From the NCBI GenBank assembly GCA_016763735.1, contig JAESTE010000136.1:1-5759 (forward strand): a DNA stretch of 5,759 bases, given 5' to 3'. The stretch's first letter is position 1. The number at the start of each line of letters is the position of its first letter. Made by a program: the position numbers and the translations under genes. Source of the DNA: Nitrospinaceae bacterium. Lineage in GTDB: Bacteria > Nitrospinota > Nitrospinia > Nitrospinales > VA-1. Shown here piece by piece: positions 1 to 5,759 of the stretch. The notes beneath the pieces were generated by a model. The model ran no database searches, was not told the DNA's origin, and saw only the letters and a program-made list of their open reading frames with translations.

Positions 1-2391
1 ACCTTTGCCAGAAAAGTAAACGAAAAATTTAAAAAAGGCAATAGCTTGGCGGTAGATATCATTGCGGAAAAACCAGTTAATCCTGCCAAAGGTTTGAAAA
101 CCGATATGGATCGGGAAGCGAATACGTTTTTGAAAAATTATCCTGGTAAGGTTTTTACCAAAACCTATGAGGAAAATGGCAAGTTATTCGTCAATGTCTA
201 TACGGCAGATAAAGCCACCGTGCCTGCCTGCGCCAGTTGCCACACACAAAGAATGGGCGAAGAATTCAAGGTGGGCGATATGCTGGGAATTCGCCGTTAT
301 AAAACGGTATTTTCAAATGACGTTGCAGTAGGAAGAGCGGAATTGAATGCGTCATTGGACGAGTATGAAACCGCAAAAAAAATATTTACGCAAACTTTAC
401 AAGCGGCAAAGGCTGGAGGTAAATATCCTGCTGACTTGAAAATGACGAAAATGTCCAGCATTGAAGCTATTAATGACAGTGAAATCCAGGAAACCATTGC
501 ACATGTTGAAATTGAGTTTGGGAAATTTATCACGCATGTGGCGAGCTTGGTTGATGCAGAAGTCAATTCTGATCCTTACAGAAAAGCTCAGTCGAGTATA
601 ATTGTTGAGTCCAATAAACTACGGACCGAAAGTAATAAGCTGGTTCAACAGTATAAAAATAAGTTCATACTTGCCAATCAAGCAAACTTGAATCTGGCAA
701 ATACGATTTCTGGTTTTCTGGCTTTGTTTATCCAGATTGGGATTGCTTTGTTTCTGACAAAGGTGGTTATCCGACCGATTCAGCAAACCTCAGCAGTTTT
801 GAGCCATACGGCTCAGGGAGACTTGCAACAACAGGAACTGCCTGTTACATCGAACGACGAAGTCGGTGTTTTGAGTCAATCGTGTAATACCCTGGTAAAA
901 GGGTTGCGGGATTTCATACGTTACTCGGAAGAGATACTAAGCGGCAAAAATAGAGATAGAGAGTTTGGCCTGAAAGGTGAGTTTGAAAGCGCATTGGAAA
1001 GAATGATGCACCAGGCTGAAGAGAAGCAAAAGTCCGATGCTGAAATGGTAAAAGTGGCAGCATTGGTGGAAAACAATCCGGGTAGCATTATGTATGCCGA
1101 TACAGATCTCAATCTGCAATACCTCAATCCTGCGGCGAAACAGTTGTTCATTAAACTGAATGAGTATTTCCCTGCCAAAGTAGATGATTTAATTGGAAAT
1201 TCTTTGGCATTTCTTGGTAAGGACTCCTCTGCATTTCGTTCAATTGCTACCAACGAAAGTAAATTGCCTTATCGGGAACTAGTGGAAATGGGGCCTGAAG
1301 CATTGGATATGCAGGTTGCAGCCATTGTGGATCGTGATGGAAAATTTCTCGGGCCGATGATTACCCTGGAATTGGTGACTGAAAAAATCGCCCACGAGAA
1401 ACAAGCTAAAGAAATGGCCGAAACTGACAGAAAGAAGGGGCAGGAGTTGCAGACGAAAGTAGACAGTATTCTGGATGTTGTTACTGCCGCCGCGCAGGGA
1501 GACCTGACCAAATCTATTACCGTCAGTGGAGACGATGCCATTGGTATGATGGGGGAAGGGCTTGATGCTTTCTTTGAAGACTTGCGGAAAAACATGGAAA
1601 AAATTTCTGGAACCGCGGAATCTTTGGCCGATGCTTCCAGCAACCTGTCATCAGTGAGCCAGCAAATGGCCGGCAATGCTGAGGAAACCACAGCCCAGGC
1701 CAATGTGGTGTCTGCGGCTTCAGAAGAAATCAGTCGTAATGTGCAGACGGTGGCTACTGGTTCCGAAGAAATGAATGCCAGCATCCGCGAGATTTCACAT
1801 AACGCGCAGGAGGCTGCAAGAGTAGCCGCATCAGCAGTAACCATTGCCGAGAAAACAAACGAAACCGTAGGCAAGCTGGGAACGAGTAGTGCTGAGATTG
1901 GTGAGGTTGTCAAAGTCATCAACTCCATCGCCGAGCAAACCAATTTGCTGGCTTTGAACGCCACCATAGAAGCGGCGAGGGCAGGTGAGGCGGGTAAAGG
2001 CTTTGCCGTTGTTGCCAACGAAGTAAAAGAACTGGCAAATCAGACAGGTAAAGCGACTGAAGAAATAAGCGGTAAAATTCAGGCTATCCAGAGCGACACC
2101 AAGGGCGCGGTGGATGCTATTGCCGAGATCAGTCAGGTCATCAACCAGATCAATGACATCTCGAACACCATTGCCAGTGCGGTTGAAGAACAAACCGCTA
2201 CCACAGCAGAGATAGGAAGAAACGTCGGCGAAGCGGCCAAGGGCAGTTCCGAGATCAGTCAAAACATTGCCGGGGTGGCTCAGGCTGCAGATAATACGTC
2301 GCAAGGTGTCAGTCAGGCACAAGATGCGGCGCAACAATTATCTCAAATGGCCGAAGACTTGAAAAAACTGGTCGGCCAGTTCCGGTTTTAA
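1..2391 (+). CDS. Methyl-accepting chemotaxis protein with periplasmic haem-c (Tll0287-like/DUF3365) sensor, 5'-partial
   Basis: Transmembrane chemoreceptor that should pass a periplasmic haem-linked signal to CheA/CheW. The frame is open from base 1 with no stop, so the gene starts upstream. The TTG at 46 is inside the sensor domain and is not a real start. In the 796 visible residues: the end of a DUF3365 domain (about 1-110) with a c-type haem site C77-A-S-C80-H81; a helical linker; a membrane segment (about 236-257); HAMP from R258-P259 to about 305; a PAS domain (about 350-465, with NNPGSIMYAD at 358-367); a second HAMP (about 484-535, AAAQGDLT); and the MCP signalling domain to the end. 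The hairpin tip is clear (EQTNLLALNATIEAARAGE, 645-663). The C-terminus, LVGQFRF, is a usual MCP ending without a CheR/CheB-tethering NWETF-type pentapeptide. The first membrane helix must lie upstream. The PAS domain between two HAMPs suggests a second, cytoplasmic input. The family call is very secure; the ligand is inferred. Confidence 0.95.
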   Translation, partial: TFARKVNEKFKKGNSLAVDIIAEKPVNPAKGLKTDMDREANTFLKNYPGKVFTKTYEENGKLFVNVYTADKATVPACASCHTQRMGEEFKVGDMLGIRRYKTVFSNDVAVGRAELNASLDEYETAKKIFTQTLQAAKAGGKYPADLKMTKMSSIEAINDSEIQETIAHVEIEFGKFITHVASLVDAEVNSDPYRKAQSSIIVESNKLRTESNKLVQQYKNKFILANQANLNLANTISGFLALFIQIGIALFLTKVVIRPIQQTSAVLSHTAQGDLQQQELPVTSNDEVGVLSQSCNTLVKGLRDFIRYSEEILSGKNRDREFGLKGEFESALERMMHQAEEKQKSDAEMVKVAALVENNPGSIMYADTDLNLQYLNPAAKQLFIKLNEYFPAKVDDLIGNSLAFLGKDSSAFRSIATNESKLPYRELVEMGPEALDMQVAAIVDRDGKFLGPMITLELVTEKIAHEKQAKEMAETDRKKGQELQTKVDSILDVVTAAAQGDLTKSITVSGDDAIGMMGEGLDAFFEDLRKNMEKISGTAESLADASSNLSSVSQQMAGNAEETTAQANVVSAASEEISRNVQTVATGSEEMNASIREISHNAQEAARVAASAVTIAEKTNETVGKLGTSSAEIGEVVKVINSIAEQTNLLALNATIEAARAGEAGKGFAVVANEVKELANQTGKATEEISGKIQAIQSDTKGAVDAIAEISQVINQINDISNTIASAVEEQTATTAEIGRNVGEAAKGSSEISQNIAGVAQAADNTSQGVSQAQDAAQQLSQMAEDLKKLVGQFRF

Positions 2392-2484
2392 CCACTCGGC
2401 GTGGGGCCAATAGGTCGTAGCCCGTAAGGCAGACAGAATAGTTTTGGCCTTTTACTATTAGGTTCGCTTACATTCCCTCCCACG

Positions 2485-2512
2485 CCAGCGTGACGCTGGA
2501 CCCTATGGGGTC
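2485..2512 (+). repeat. Double hairpin inside repeat copy 1
   Basis: Two short perfect inverted repeats sit side by side. CCAGCG-TGA-CGCTGG (2485-2499) has a 6-bp stem, and GACCC-TATG-GGGTC (2499-2512) has a 5-bp stem. They follow CATTCCCTCCCACG, which recurs in copy 2 just before a different hairpin, CCCAC-GGGA-GTGGG (2960-2973). The stems are kept while their sequence changes, as in palindromic intergenic repeats. No T-run follows, so neither is a canonical intrinsic terminator. They could still help stop or protect the 3' end of the upstream MCP transcript. Confidence 0.6.
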
Positions 2513-2567
2513 TATTTCCGCAAAGCAACAACACCATCAAGCTTTTCACTATAGGTTCGCCTGCATT

Positions 2568-2747
2568 CGTCATTGCGAACGGAGTGAAGCAACCTAGACA
2601 AAAAATATTTACTAGAAATGGAACCCTCCGCAAGGTCGCAAAACAACGACAGGAGCCCGTGCTTATTGGCCTTGCAGGGTCTTGAAGCTGTTGAAGGTAT
2701 ATTGCTTGTCTGGATCGCCACGCTCCTTTCAGTCGCTCGCGATGACG
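2568..2747. mobile_element. MITE-like or palindromic element of the CGTCATTGCGA type
   Basis: The ends form an imperfect inverted repeat. The left end begins CGTCATTGCGAACGGAG and runs to CTAGAC at 2599. The reverse complement of the right end (2708-2747) begins CGTCATCGCGAGCG and ends GATCCAGAC. About 110 bp without a recognisable gene lie between the arms. The motif matches a widespread bacterial palindromic repeat family of this sequence type. A further arm lies at 3065-3090; its reverse complement matches 2568-2593 at 22 of 26 bases. No transposase is present, so any movement would depend on another element. Family membership is from recognition by eye. Confidence 0.6.
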
Positions 2748-2872
2748 TGCGGGGGAATTATGCAAAGGTCTCCTCATGAGAGGGGAGGAGCAGAGTCCAC
2801 CCGTTCTAAACAGAAAAACCAAAAAAACTTTACGGATTCTTATCAACGAATTACGTAACCTATACAATCGCG

Positions 2873-3163
2873 CCACTCGGCGTGGGGCCAGTAGGTCAAT
2901 GCCTTCCCAAGCAAGCAAACACCATCAAGCCTTTTACTATAGTTTCGCCTACATTCCCTCCCACGGGAGTGGGCGGCGGTCCAGACTTGGCAAAACTTTA
3001 TAACTCCCCTTTTGAGCGTCAGCAATGTATCCTTTTGCAAACGAATGCTCACTGTAGAACATAGATTGTTTCACTTCGTTTGCAATGACGGCTTATGCAA
3101 AGGTCTCCTTAATCCAGGAGTTGGGAAGAGGATGCATATGTCAGAGACTGCACCTCCTGTTCT
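2873..3163 (+). repeat. Composite non-coding repeat, copy 2
   Basis: Shorter direct copy of the unit at 2392-2807, starting 65 bp after it. It keeps the head (2873-2897), the middle (2919-2956), the tail (3093-3109) and the end block (3142-3163), but has a different, shorter interior. That interior contains the hairpin CCCAC-GGGA-GTGGG at 2960-2973. It also has a perfect 10-bp inverted pair, TGCAAACGAA at 3036-3045 and TTCGTTTGCA at 3075-3084, the second arm belonging to the CGTCATTGC-type palindrome ending at 3090. The spacer between the copies, 2808-2872, is A-rich and shows nothing recognisable. Confidence 0.75.
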
Positions 3164-3545
3164 CTATTTGCAAGTCGGATGTGCTATAAGTTATTGTTTT
3201 TTTATCCTTTTATTTCTACCACGAAATTTCCTCCCCCGCTTGGTAAGCTCGAACAACAATTACCGTATATGACTCCCATTTTTCTTGACTTTTTTTGGCC
3301 TCTAAAGTTACAATCACCTTTGATTTCTATTAGTCCTGTTGGTTAAATCGCTATTAGTCAGACATTGGCATTTTTGATCTCCGACTTTTGTCATGATCTA
3401 GTACGTTTTGTTGCGGATTTAATGGGCAAATTGTTACGTAAAAAATGTGTTATAAATTACTCTTTCATAAAATAGAAGTTAAGCATCTGAAAAAATAACT
3501 ATTTTAGCGATATTGAAAATTAAAGAAATATAGAGGAGAAGTATT
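3164..3545 (+). other. AT-rich intergenic region and leader upstream of the broken sensor gene
   Basis: No gene is supported here; open frames are short and lack start signals. The stretch holds the promoter at 3285-3314, a 9-bp direct repeat CTATTAGTC at 3327-3335 and 3351-3359, and a Shine-Dalgarno sequence AGGAG at 3534-3538. A transcript from the promoter would have an untranslated leader of about 225 nt before the GTG at 3546. I recognise no riboswitch or small RNA in it. Confidence 0.6.
3285..3314 (+). promoter_or_regulatory. Likely sigma70-type promoter
   Basis: TTGACT (3285-3290) and TACAAT (3309-3314) each match the consensus at five of six positions and are 18 bp apart, inside the accepted range. 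Transcription would start near 3321 and run toward the broken gene at 3546, possibly on into the haem protein at 4139. Nothing between 3314 and 4139 is a clear terminator. Assigned from the sequence match only. Confidence 0.6.
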
Positions 3546-4004
3546 GTGAACGAAGATTTTTTGAAAGAGAATTTGGGAAGAGTTGTGTTTTCCATTGTTA
3601 GGTAGACTCGCCATCGGTATTGTGTTTTTGATTGTTTATATTTCCAGGGCCAGCCTTGGCAATACAGTGGAAGCGAGTAAGCTCAATGCTGTTTCTATCA
3701 TCGACCAATAAAAACCCTTCGCGGTTATTATGTTAAGAGCGTTGTGAAAAAGGTTAAGGGAAGTGATACAGGCCTAAAAATTTCTTATGACCATAAAACC
3801 ATGAAAAATGGTATCCCTCGCCCTGCTACCTTGATTTATGATATGAGTGAACTGCTCAGTAAAAAGAGCGGCGACAATGTGAAGTTAAAACTTTACAGTC
3901 CTTACCCTCAACTCGTTGATAGTACAGGTATTAAGCATATAGGAAGAATTTGTATGCATTATGGGTTGAGAAAAAAATTGAATTTACTTTCAGTGTCAAT
4001 ATAA
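3546..4004 (+). pseudogene. Broken haem-sensor (DUF3365-type) gene, N-terminal remnant of an MCP or similar sensor
   Basis: Starts at GTG 3546, seven bases after AGGAG (3534-3538). Frame 1 gives VNEDFLKENLGRVVFSIV and stops at 3603. Coding continues in a second frame from about 3601 (GRLAIGIVFLIVYIS, a membrane anchor, then NTVEASKLNAVSIIDQ) to a stop at 3709. It then returns to the first frame from about 3714 (KTLRGYYVKSVVKKVKG, SYDHKTMKNGIPRPATLIYD, LYSPYP). Restoring one missing T inside CAATAAAAACCC gives IIDQYKTLRGYY without a break. The joined product is the start of a DUF3365 domain of the subtype with RGYY, DHK, IPLPAT and YSPYPF motifs, as seen at the N-terminus of chemoreceptors and cyclases. 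Likeness ends at about 3908. The tail to the stop at 4004 is unrelated, and the CxxCH half is gone. The final 86-residue frame alone is not a working gene. Confidence 0.85.
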
Positions 4005-4045
4005 TGTAGGAGTATTCCTATTTAAAAGACTTGAATAATAATTTA

Positions 4046-4064
4046 GATACTTCGCTTTAGTATC
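4046..4064 (+). other. Small hairpin between the pseudogene and the haem protein gene
   Basis: GATAC (4046-4050) and GTATC (4060-4064) form a 5-bp stem around a 9-base loop. Only a broken A/T stretch follows, so it is at best a weak terminator or leader structure. The rest of 4005-4138 shows nothing beyond the ribosome binding site. Confidence 0.3.
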
Positions 4065-4124
4065 GAAAGATTTTGGAAAAGCTGTGAAAAATATTATCTG
4101 CGGAAATTTCTTTAATCCTTTGCT

Positions 4125-4129
4125 GGAGG
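4125..4129 (+). promoter_or_regulatory. Ribosome binding site of the haem protein gene
   Basis: GGAGG lies nine bases before the ATG at 4139 and fixes that start. The signal peptide begins directly from this ATG, which supports the choice. Confidence 0.85.
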
Positions 4130-4138
4130 TACAAGTAA

Positions 4139-4909
4139 ATGAAAAATTCAAAACATTTCAGAAGTTCTATGATCTTAGGTTTTGGTTTTTATTTGTTGGT
4201 GTCGTTTTGCTTTACGGGTCAGGTACTGGCTTTATCAGATGCTGATAAGGCGGCTATTGGAACAGAAGTTACTACAATTTATCGGGCTGCCAGAGGCGTA
4301 GTTGCAAAAAATCAGGGCCTGATCAACGATGCCTCAAAAGGCGATAAAGGATTTTCTGCCGATGTGGTGATTTCAAAAACGAAAGAGAATTATAAAAAAG
4401 CAACAGGAAACGATTTCAAAATGGCCGATGCGGGAAGTTTGAAAGGGCAAACCCAAAAGGCATTACTGGATTCCATTTCAAGTGTCATAAGTGATGCTCA
4501 GGCTTTGATCAATGAAAAAGGTAAAGGATTGAAAGGCTTTCTTCCGGCTATTTTTGCCAAGCAGATGGGAGATGGATTCAATAAAAATATGAAGGGCAAG
4601 GCATACATAAAATTAACGGCTCCTAAAAATTATGTTCGCAACCGCGCAAACCGTCCGGATAAATGGGAAGCCAATGTCATCGAGACCATGTTTAAAGATG
4701 CCGGTTACGAGAAAAACAAGGTGTTCACTGAAAATGCGAAACATAAAGGCAAAGATGCATTTCGTCTTATTCTTCCTGAATATTACAAAAAGGCTTGTCT
4801 GAATTGCCATGGTGAACCTAAAGGCGCGAAAGACATTACCGGTGGTAAAAAAGAAGGTGGAAAACTGGGCGAGTTGGGTGGCGCTATCAGTTTTGTGATT
4901 TATAACTAA
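4139..4909 (+). CDS. Secreted Tll0287-like (DUF3365) c-type haem protein
   Basis: Exported periplasmic haem-c protein of the Tll0287-like family, 256 residues, with no other domain. Residues 1-31 form a Sec signal peptide: a basic start, a hydrophobic core about 11-27, and likely cleavage after VLA (A31). The mature part opens with a long helix carrying YRAARGVVAKNQ and the family segment INDASKGDKGF. Then come FLPAIFAKQM, the RNRANRPDKWE signature before the PAS-like sheet, and a haem-attachment site C220-L-N-C223-H224. C220 and C223 are the only cysteines in the mature protein, so the His/Cys haem ligation reported for cyanobacterial Tll0287 cannot form here. H202 or an open site is an alternative. 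In the visible sensor part of the upstream MCP, TFARKVNEKF, PVNPAKG and CASCH correspond to IFAKQMGDGF, RNRANRP and CLNCH here. It may be a redox or gas sensor, or a partner of a neighbouring receptor. The family call is secure; the function is inferred. Confidence 0.92.
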   Translation: MKNSKHFRSSMILGFGFYLLVSFCFTGQVLALSDADKAAIGTEVTTIYRAARGVVAKNQGLINDASKGDKGFSADVVISKTKENYKKATGNDFKMADAGSLKGQTQKALLDSISSVISDAQALINEKGKGLKGFLPAIFAKQMGDGFNKNMKGKAYIKLTAPKNYVRNRANRPDKWEANVIETMFKDAGYEKNKVFTENAKHKGKDAFRLILPEYYKKACLNCHGEPKGAKDITGGKKEGGKLGELGGAISFVIYN

Positions 4910-4958
4910 TATGCATATCGCATGAGTATTACAAATTAGGATGAGAAACATTATTGTG

Positions 4959-5058
4959 TCCCCCTCACCTCAATCCTCTCCCTCCGGGGGAGAGGAGGAA
5001 AAAGTCCCTTCTTCCCTGGAGGGAGCACTCTGAGAGTGACAGGTTAGGATGAGGGGGA
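4959..5058. repeat. 100-bp palindromic repeat of the CCCTCACC..CCTCTCCC type
   Basis: The outer arms TCCCCCTCA (4959-4967) and TGAGGGGGA (5050-5058) pair perfectly. Inside, TCCTCTCCC (4974-4982) pairs with GGGAGAGGA (4988-4996) around a 5-base loop, and CACTC-TGA-GAGTG (5026-5038) forms a smaller stem. The sequence belongs to a palindromic repeat type common between proteobacterial genes. The inner 9-bp stem could work as an RNA 3'-end structure for the haem protein gene, but a G/A-rich stretch rather than a T-run follows it. The remaining gap, 5059-5131, has no clear promoter. Confidence 0.75.
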
Positions 5059-5117
5059 TTTAATAGTGCTTTCCTAATTAGGTGCACAAAACACTCATGC
5101 AAGGTAGGCTAAATATA

Positions 5118-5123
5118 AAGGGG
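5118..5123 (+). promoter_or_regulatory. Ribosome binding site of the second receptor gene
   Basis: AAGGGG lies eight bases before the ATG at 5132. It is a moderate but well-spaced site, and it supports this start over in-frame internal ones. Confidence 0.6.
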
Positions 5124-5131
5124 TAGGCAAA

Positions 5132-5759
5132 ATGAAACGATTCAGTTTAGGCATTGGCGCCAAAATCATTCTACTAAACGGTGTCACACTGCTGTTGTTG
5201 GGTGGAGCCTTGCTTCATGTCTACAATGAACTTGGGAAAGCCACGCAGATTATTGAAGAACAGAAAAGTTCTTTGCATAGATTGGAGACGGTTTCCTCTG
5301 CCTTAACAACCTTCTCTCAACTTCGCTATTGGATGACGGACTTGGCTGTCAGTTGGCAAAATGAAGCCGAAGACAGTGCTATGGCTGAAAGGGCCAAACT
5401 GGAGAAAATTTTTTCGGGACTCAATAAAACCGACCCGCAACTGATCACTAAACTGCAGCCTGAGGTGGATTCTTTTTTCGAAAAACTAATGGGCTCGGTC
5501 GATGCCTATATTGATGGAAATCGGGTTCTGGGAAATTCAATGGTTTCCGACGGGCGTGCCAGTGCGAATAATATTGAGGATGAATTAAACAAGCTTGTTT
5601 CTGCGGCGAAGCTCAGTGCCAATAATGCTGGAGAAAAGGTGCTGGAAGCTAACGCAGCGATTCGTAGCGTTTCTCTTATATTGATTGTTATCGCTACGGC
5701 TTTAGCGGCCATTCTTTCTCTTTGGTTCTCTCGCTCAATGGCCGCACGCTTAAAAGAGC
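5132..5759 (+). CDS. Membrane sensor with helical periplasmic domain, probably a methyl-accepting chemotaxis protein, 3'-partial
   Basis: The frame is open from the ATG at 5132 to the right edge (209 full codons), so the gene is cut by the window. The product begins MKRFSLGIGAKIILLNGVTL with a membrane helix about 11-30. A periplasmic region of about 145 residues follows, rich in helix-forming residues and without Cys, resembling four-helix-bundle sensor domains. A second membrane helix at about 180-199 leads to SRSMAARLKE, which looks like the start of a HAMP domain although it lacks the usual Pro just after the membrane. This plan fits a chemoreceptor, but a histidine kinase or diguanylate cyclase has the same front half, and the output domain is not visible. 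There is no haem motif, so it would sense something else or dock a partner. The secreted haem protein ends 222 bp upstream, past a palindromic repeat, so shared transcription is possible but not shown. Confidence 0.82.
   Translation, partial: MKRFSLGIGAKIILLNGVTLLLLGGALLHVYNELGKATQIIEEQKSSLHRLETVSSALTTFSQLRYWMTDLAVSWQNEAEDSAMAERAKLEKIFSGLNKTDPQLITKLQPEVDSFFEKLMGSVDAYIDGNRVLGNSMVSDGRASANNIEDELNKLVSAAKLSANNAGEKVLEANAAIRSVSLILIVIATALAAILSLWFSRSMAARLKE

Larger units (their letters stand above)
2392..2807 (+). repeat. Composite non-coding repeat, copy 1
   Basis: First of two direct, diverged copies of a multi-part intergenic repeat; the second is at 2873-3163. Four blocks occur in both copies in the same order. 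The head, 2392-2416, matches 2873-2897 with one mismatch in 25 bases. The middle, 2531-2568, matches 2919-2956 with four mismatches in 38. A tail, TTATGCAAAGGTCTCCT, is identical at 2758-2774 and 3093-3109. A weaker end block lies at 2791-2807. A further relative of the middle block, 2447-2484, precedes a hairpin in this copy. The unit begins on the base after the MCP stop codon. No convincing gene lies here: open frames on either strand cross repeat blocks and resemble no family I recognise. It may be a mobile-element relic or a segmental duplication. Confidence 0.75.

Noticed and set aside
46..48. TTG as start codon of the large MCP
   Set aside because: The frame is open back to base 1 and the residues before 46 continue the sensor domain; there is no ribosome site and the first membrane helix would be missing.
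1269..2018. 249-codon open frame on the minus strand
   Set aside because: It is antisense to the PAS, HAMP and signalling regions of the MCP; its Ala/Ser-rich translation is the mirror of the receptor's codons.
2388..2918. 176-codon open frame on the minus strand
   Set aside because: It runs across both repeat copies and the palindromic element, is rich in Arg/Pro/Cys, and resembles no known protein. The repeats explain it.
2392..3163. CRISPR array
   Set aside because: Repeats are few, unequal in spacing and of different lengths, without regular short spacers or cas genes.
3012..3272. 86-codon open frame on the plus strand
   Set aside because: It crosses the end of repeat copy 2 into AT-rich leader DNA, with no convincing ribosome site and no family likeness.
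3420..3460. Second promoter TTGTTA..TATAAA
   Set aside because: The spacing is only 14 bp (3431-3436 to 3451-3456), too short to trust.
4613..4951. 112-codon open frame on the minus strand
   Set aside because: It is opposite the haem-binding half of a clearly real gene and has no supporting signals.
4974..4996. Intrinsic terminator after the haem protein gene
   Set aside because: The stem is strong, but a G/A-rich stretch rather than T's follows it; listed as part of a palindromic repeat instead.
5059..5131. FliA (sigma28) chemotaxis promoter before the second receptor
   Set aside because: No TAAA-N15-GCCGATAA-like pair is present, here or before 4139.

Overview
The window looks like chromosomal DNA from a motile, chemotactic, c-type-haem-making Gram-negative bacterium. 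A gammaproteobacterium is the best guess. The reasons are full-length transmembrane chemoreceptors, a Sec-exported CxxCH protein, E. coli-like sigma70 and Shine-Dalgarno signals, and two kinds of palindromic repeat common in proteobacterial genomes (CGTCATTGCGA-type and CCCTCACC..CCTCTCCC-type). A more exact placement, for example among methanotrophs or sulfur oxidisers, would be a guess.

Layout, all on the + strand. Positions 1-2391 hold the 3' part of a large methyl-accepting chemotaxis protein. It has a periplasmic Tll0287-like (DUF3365) haem-c domain with CASCH, then a membrane segment, HAMP, PAS, a second HAMP and the MCP signalling domain. Its 5' end lies outside the window. Positions 2392-3163 have no gene. 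They hold two direct, diverged copies of one composite non-coding repeat, which begins on the base after the MCP stop codon and contains hairpins and inverted-repeat elements. Positions 3164-3545 are an AT-rich leader with a good sigma70-type promoter at 3285-3314. Positions 3546-4004 are a decayed gene for another haem-sensor N-terminus (membrane anchor plus the start of a second DUF3365 subtype). Two frameshifts and a truncation break it.

Positions 4139-4909 encode an intact, secreted, stand-alone Tll0287-like haem protein with CLNCH. A 100-bp palindromic repeat (4959-5058) separates it from 5132-5759, the 5' part of a second chemoreceptor or similar HAMP sensor. That protein has an all-helical periplasmic domain and runs off the right edge.

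Taken together this is a sensory cluster. Two intact and one dead member of the same haem-c sensor superfamily sit among chemoreceptors, which suggests redox, gas or haem-linked taxis. The dead gene and the dense repeats point to duplication and turnover. The families themselves are known. The points most worth checking are the arrangement, the absence of a Cys axial ligand in the stand-alone haem protein, and the composite tandem repeat.
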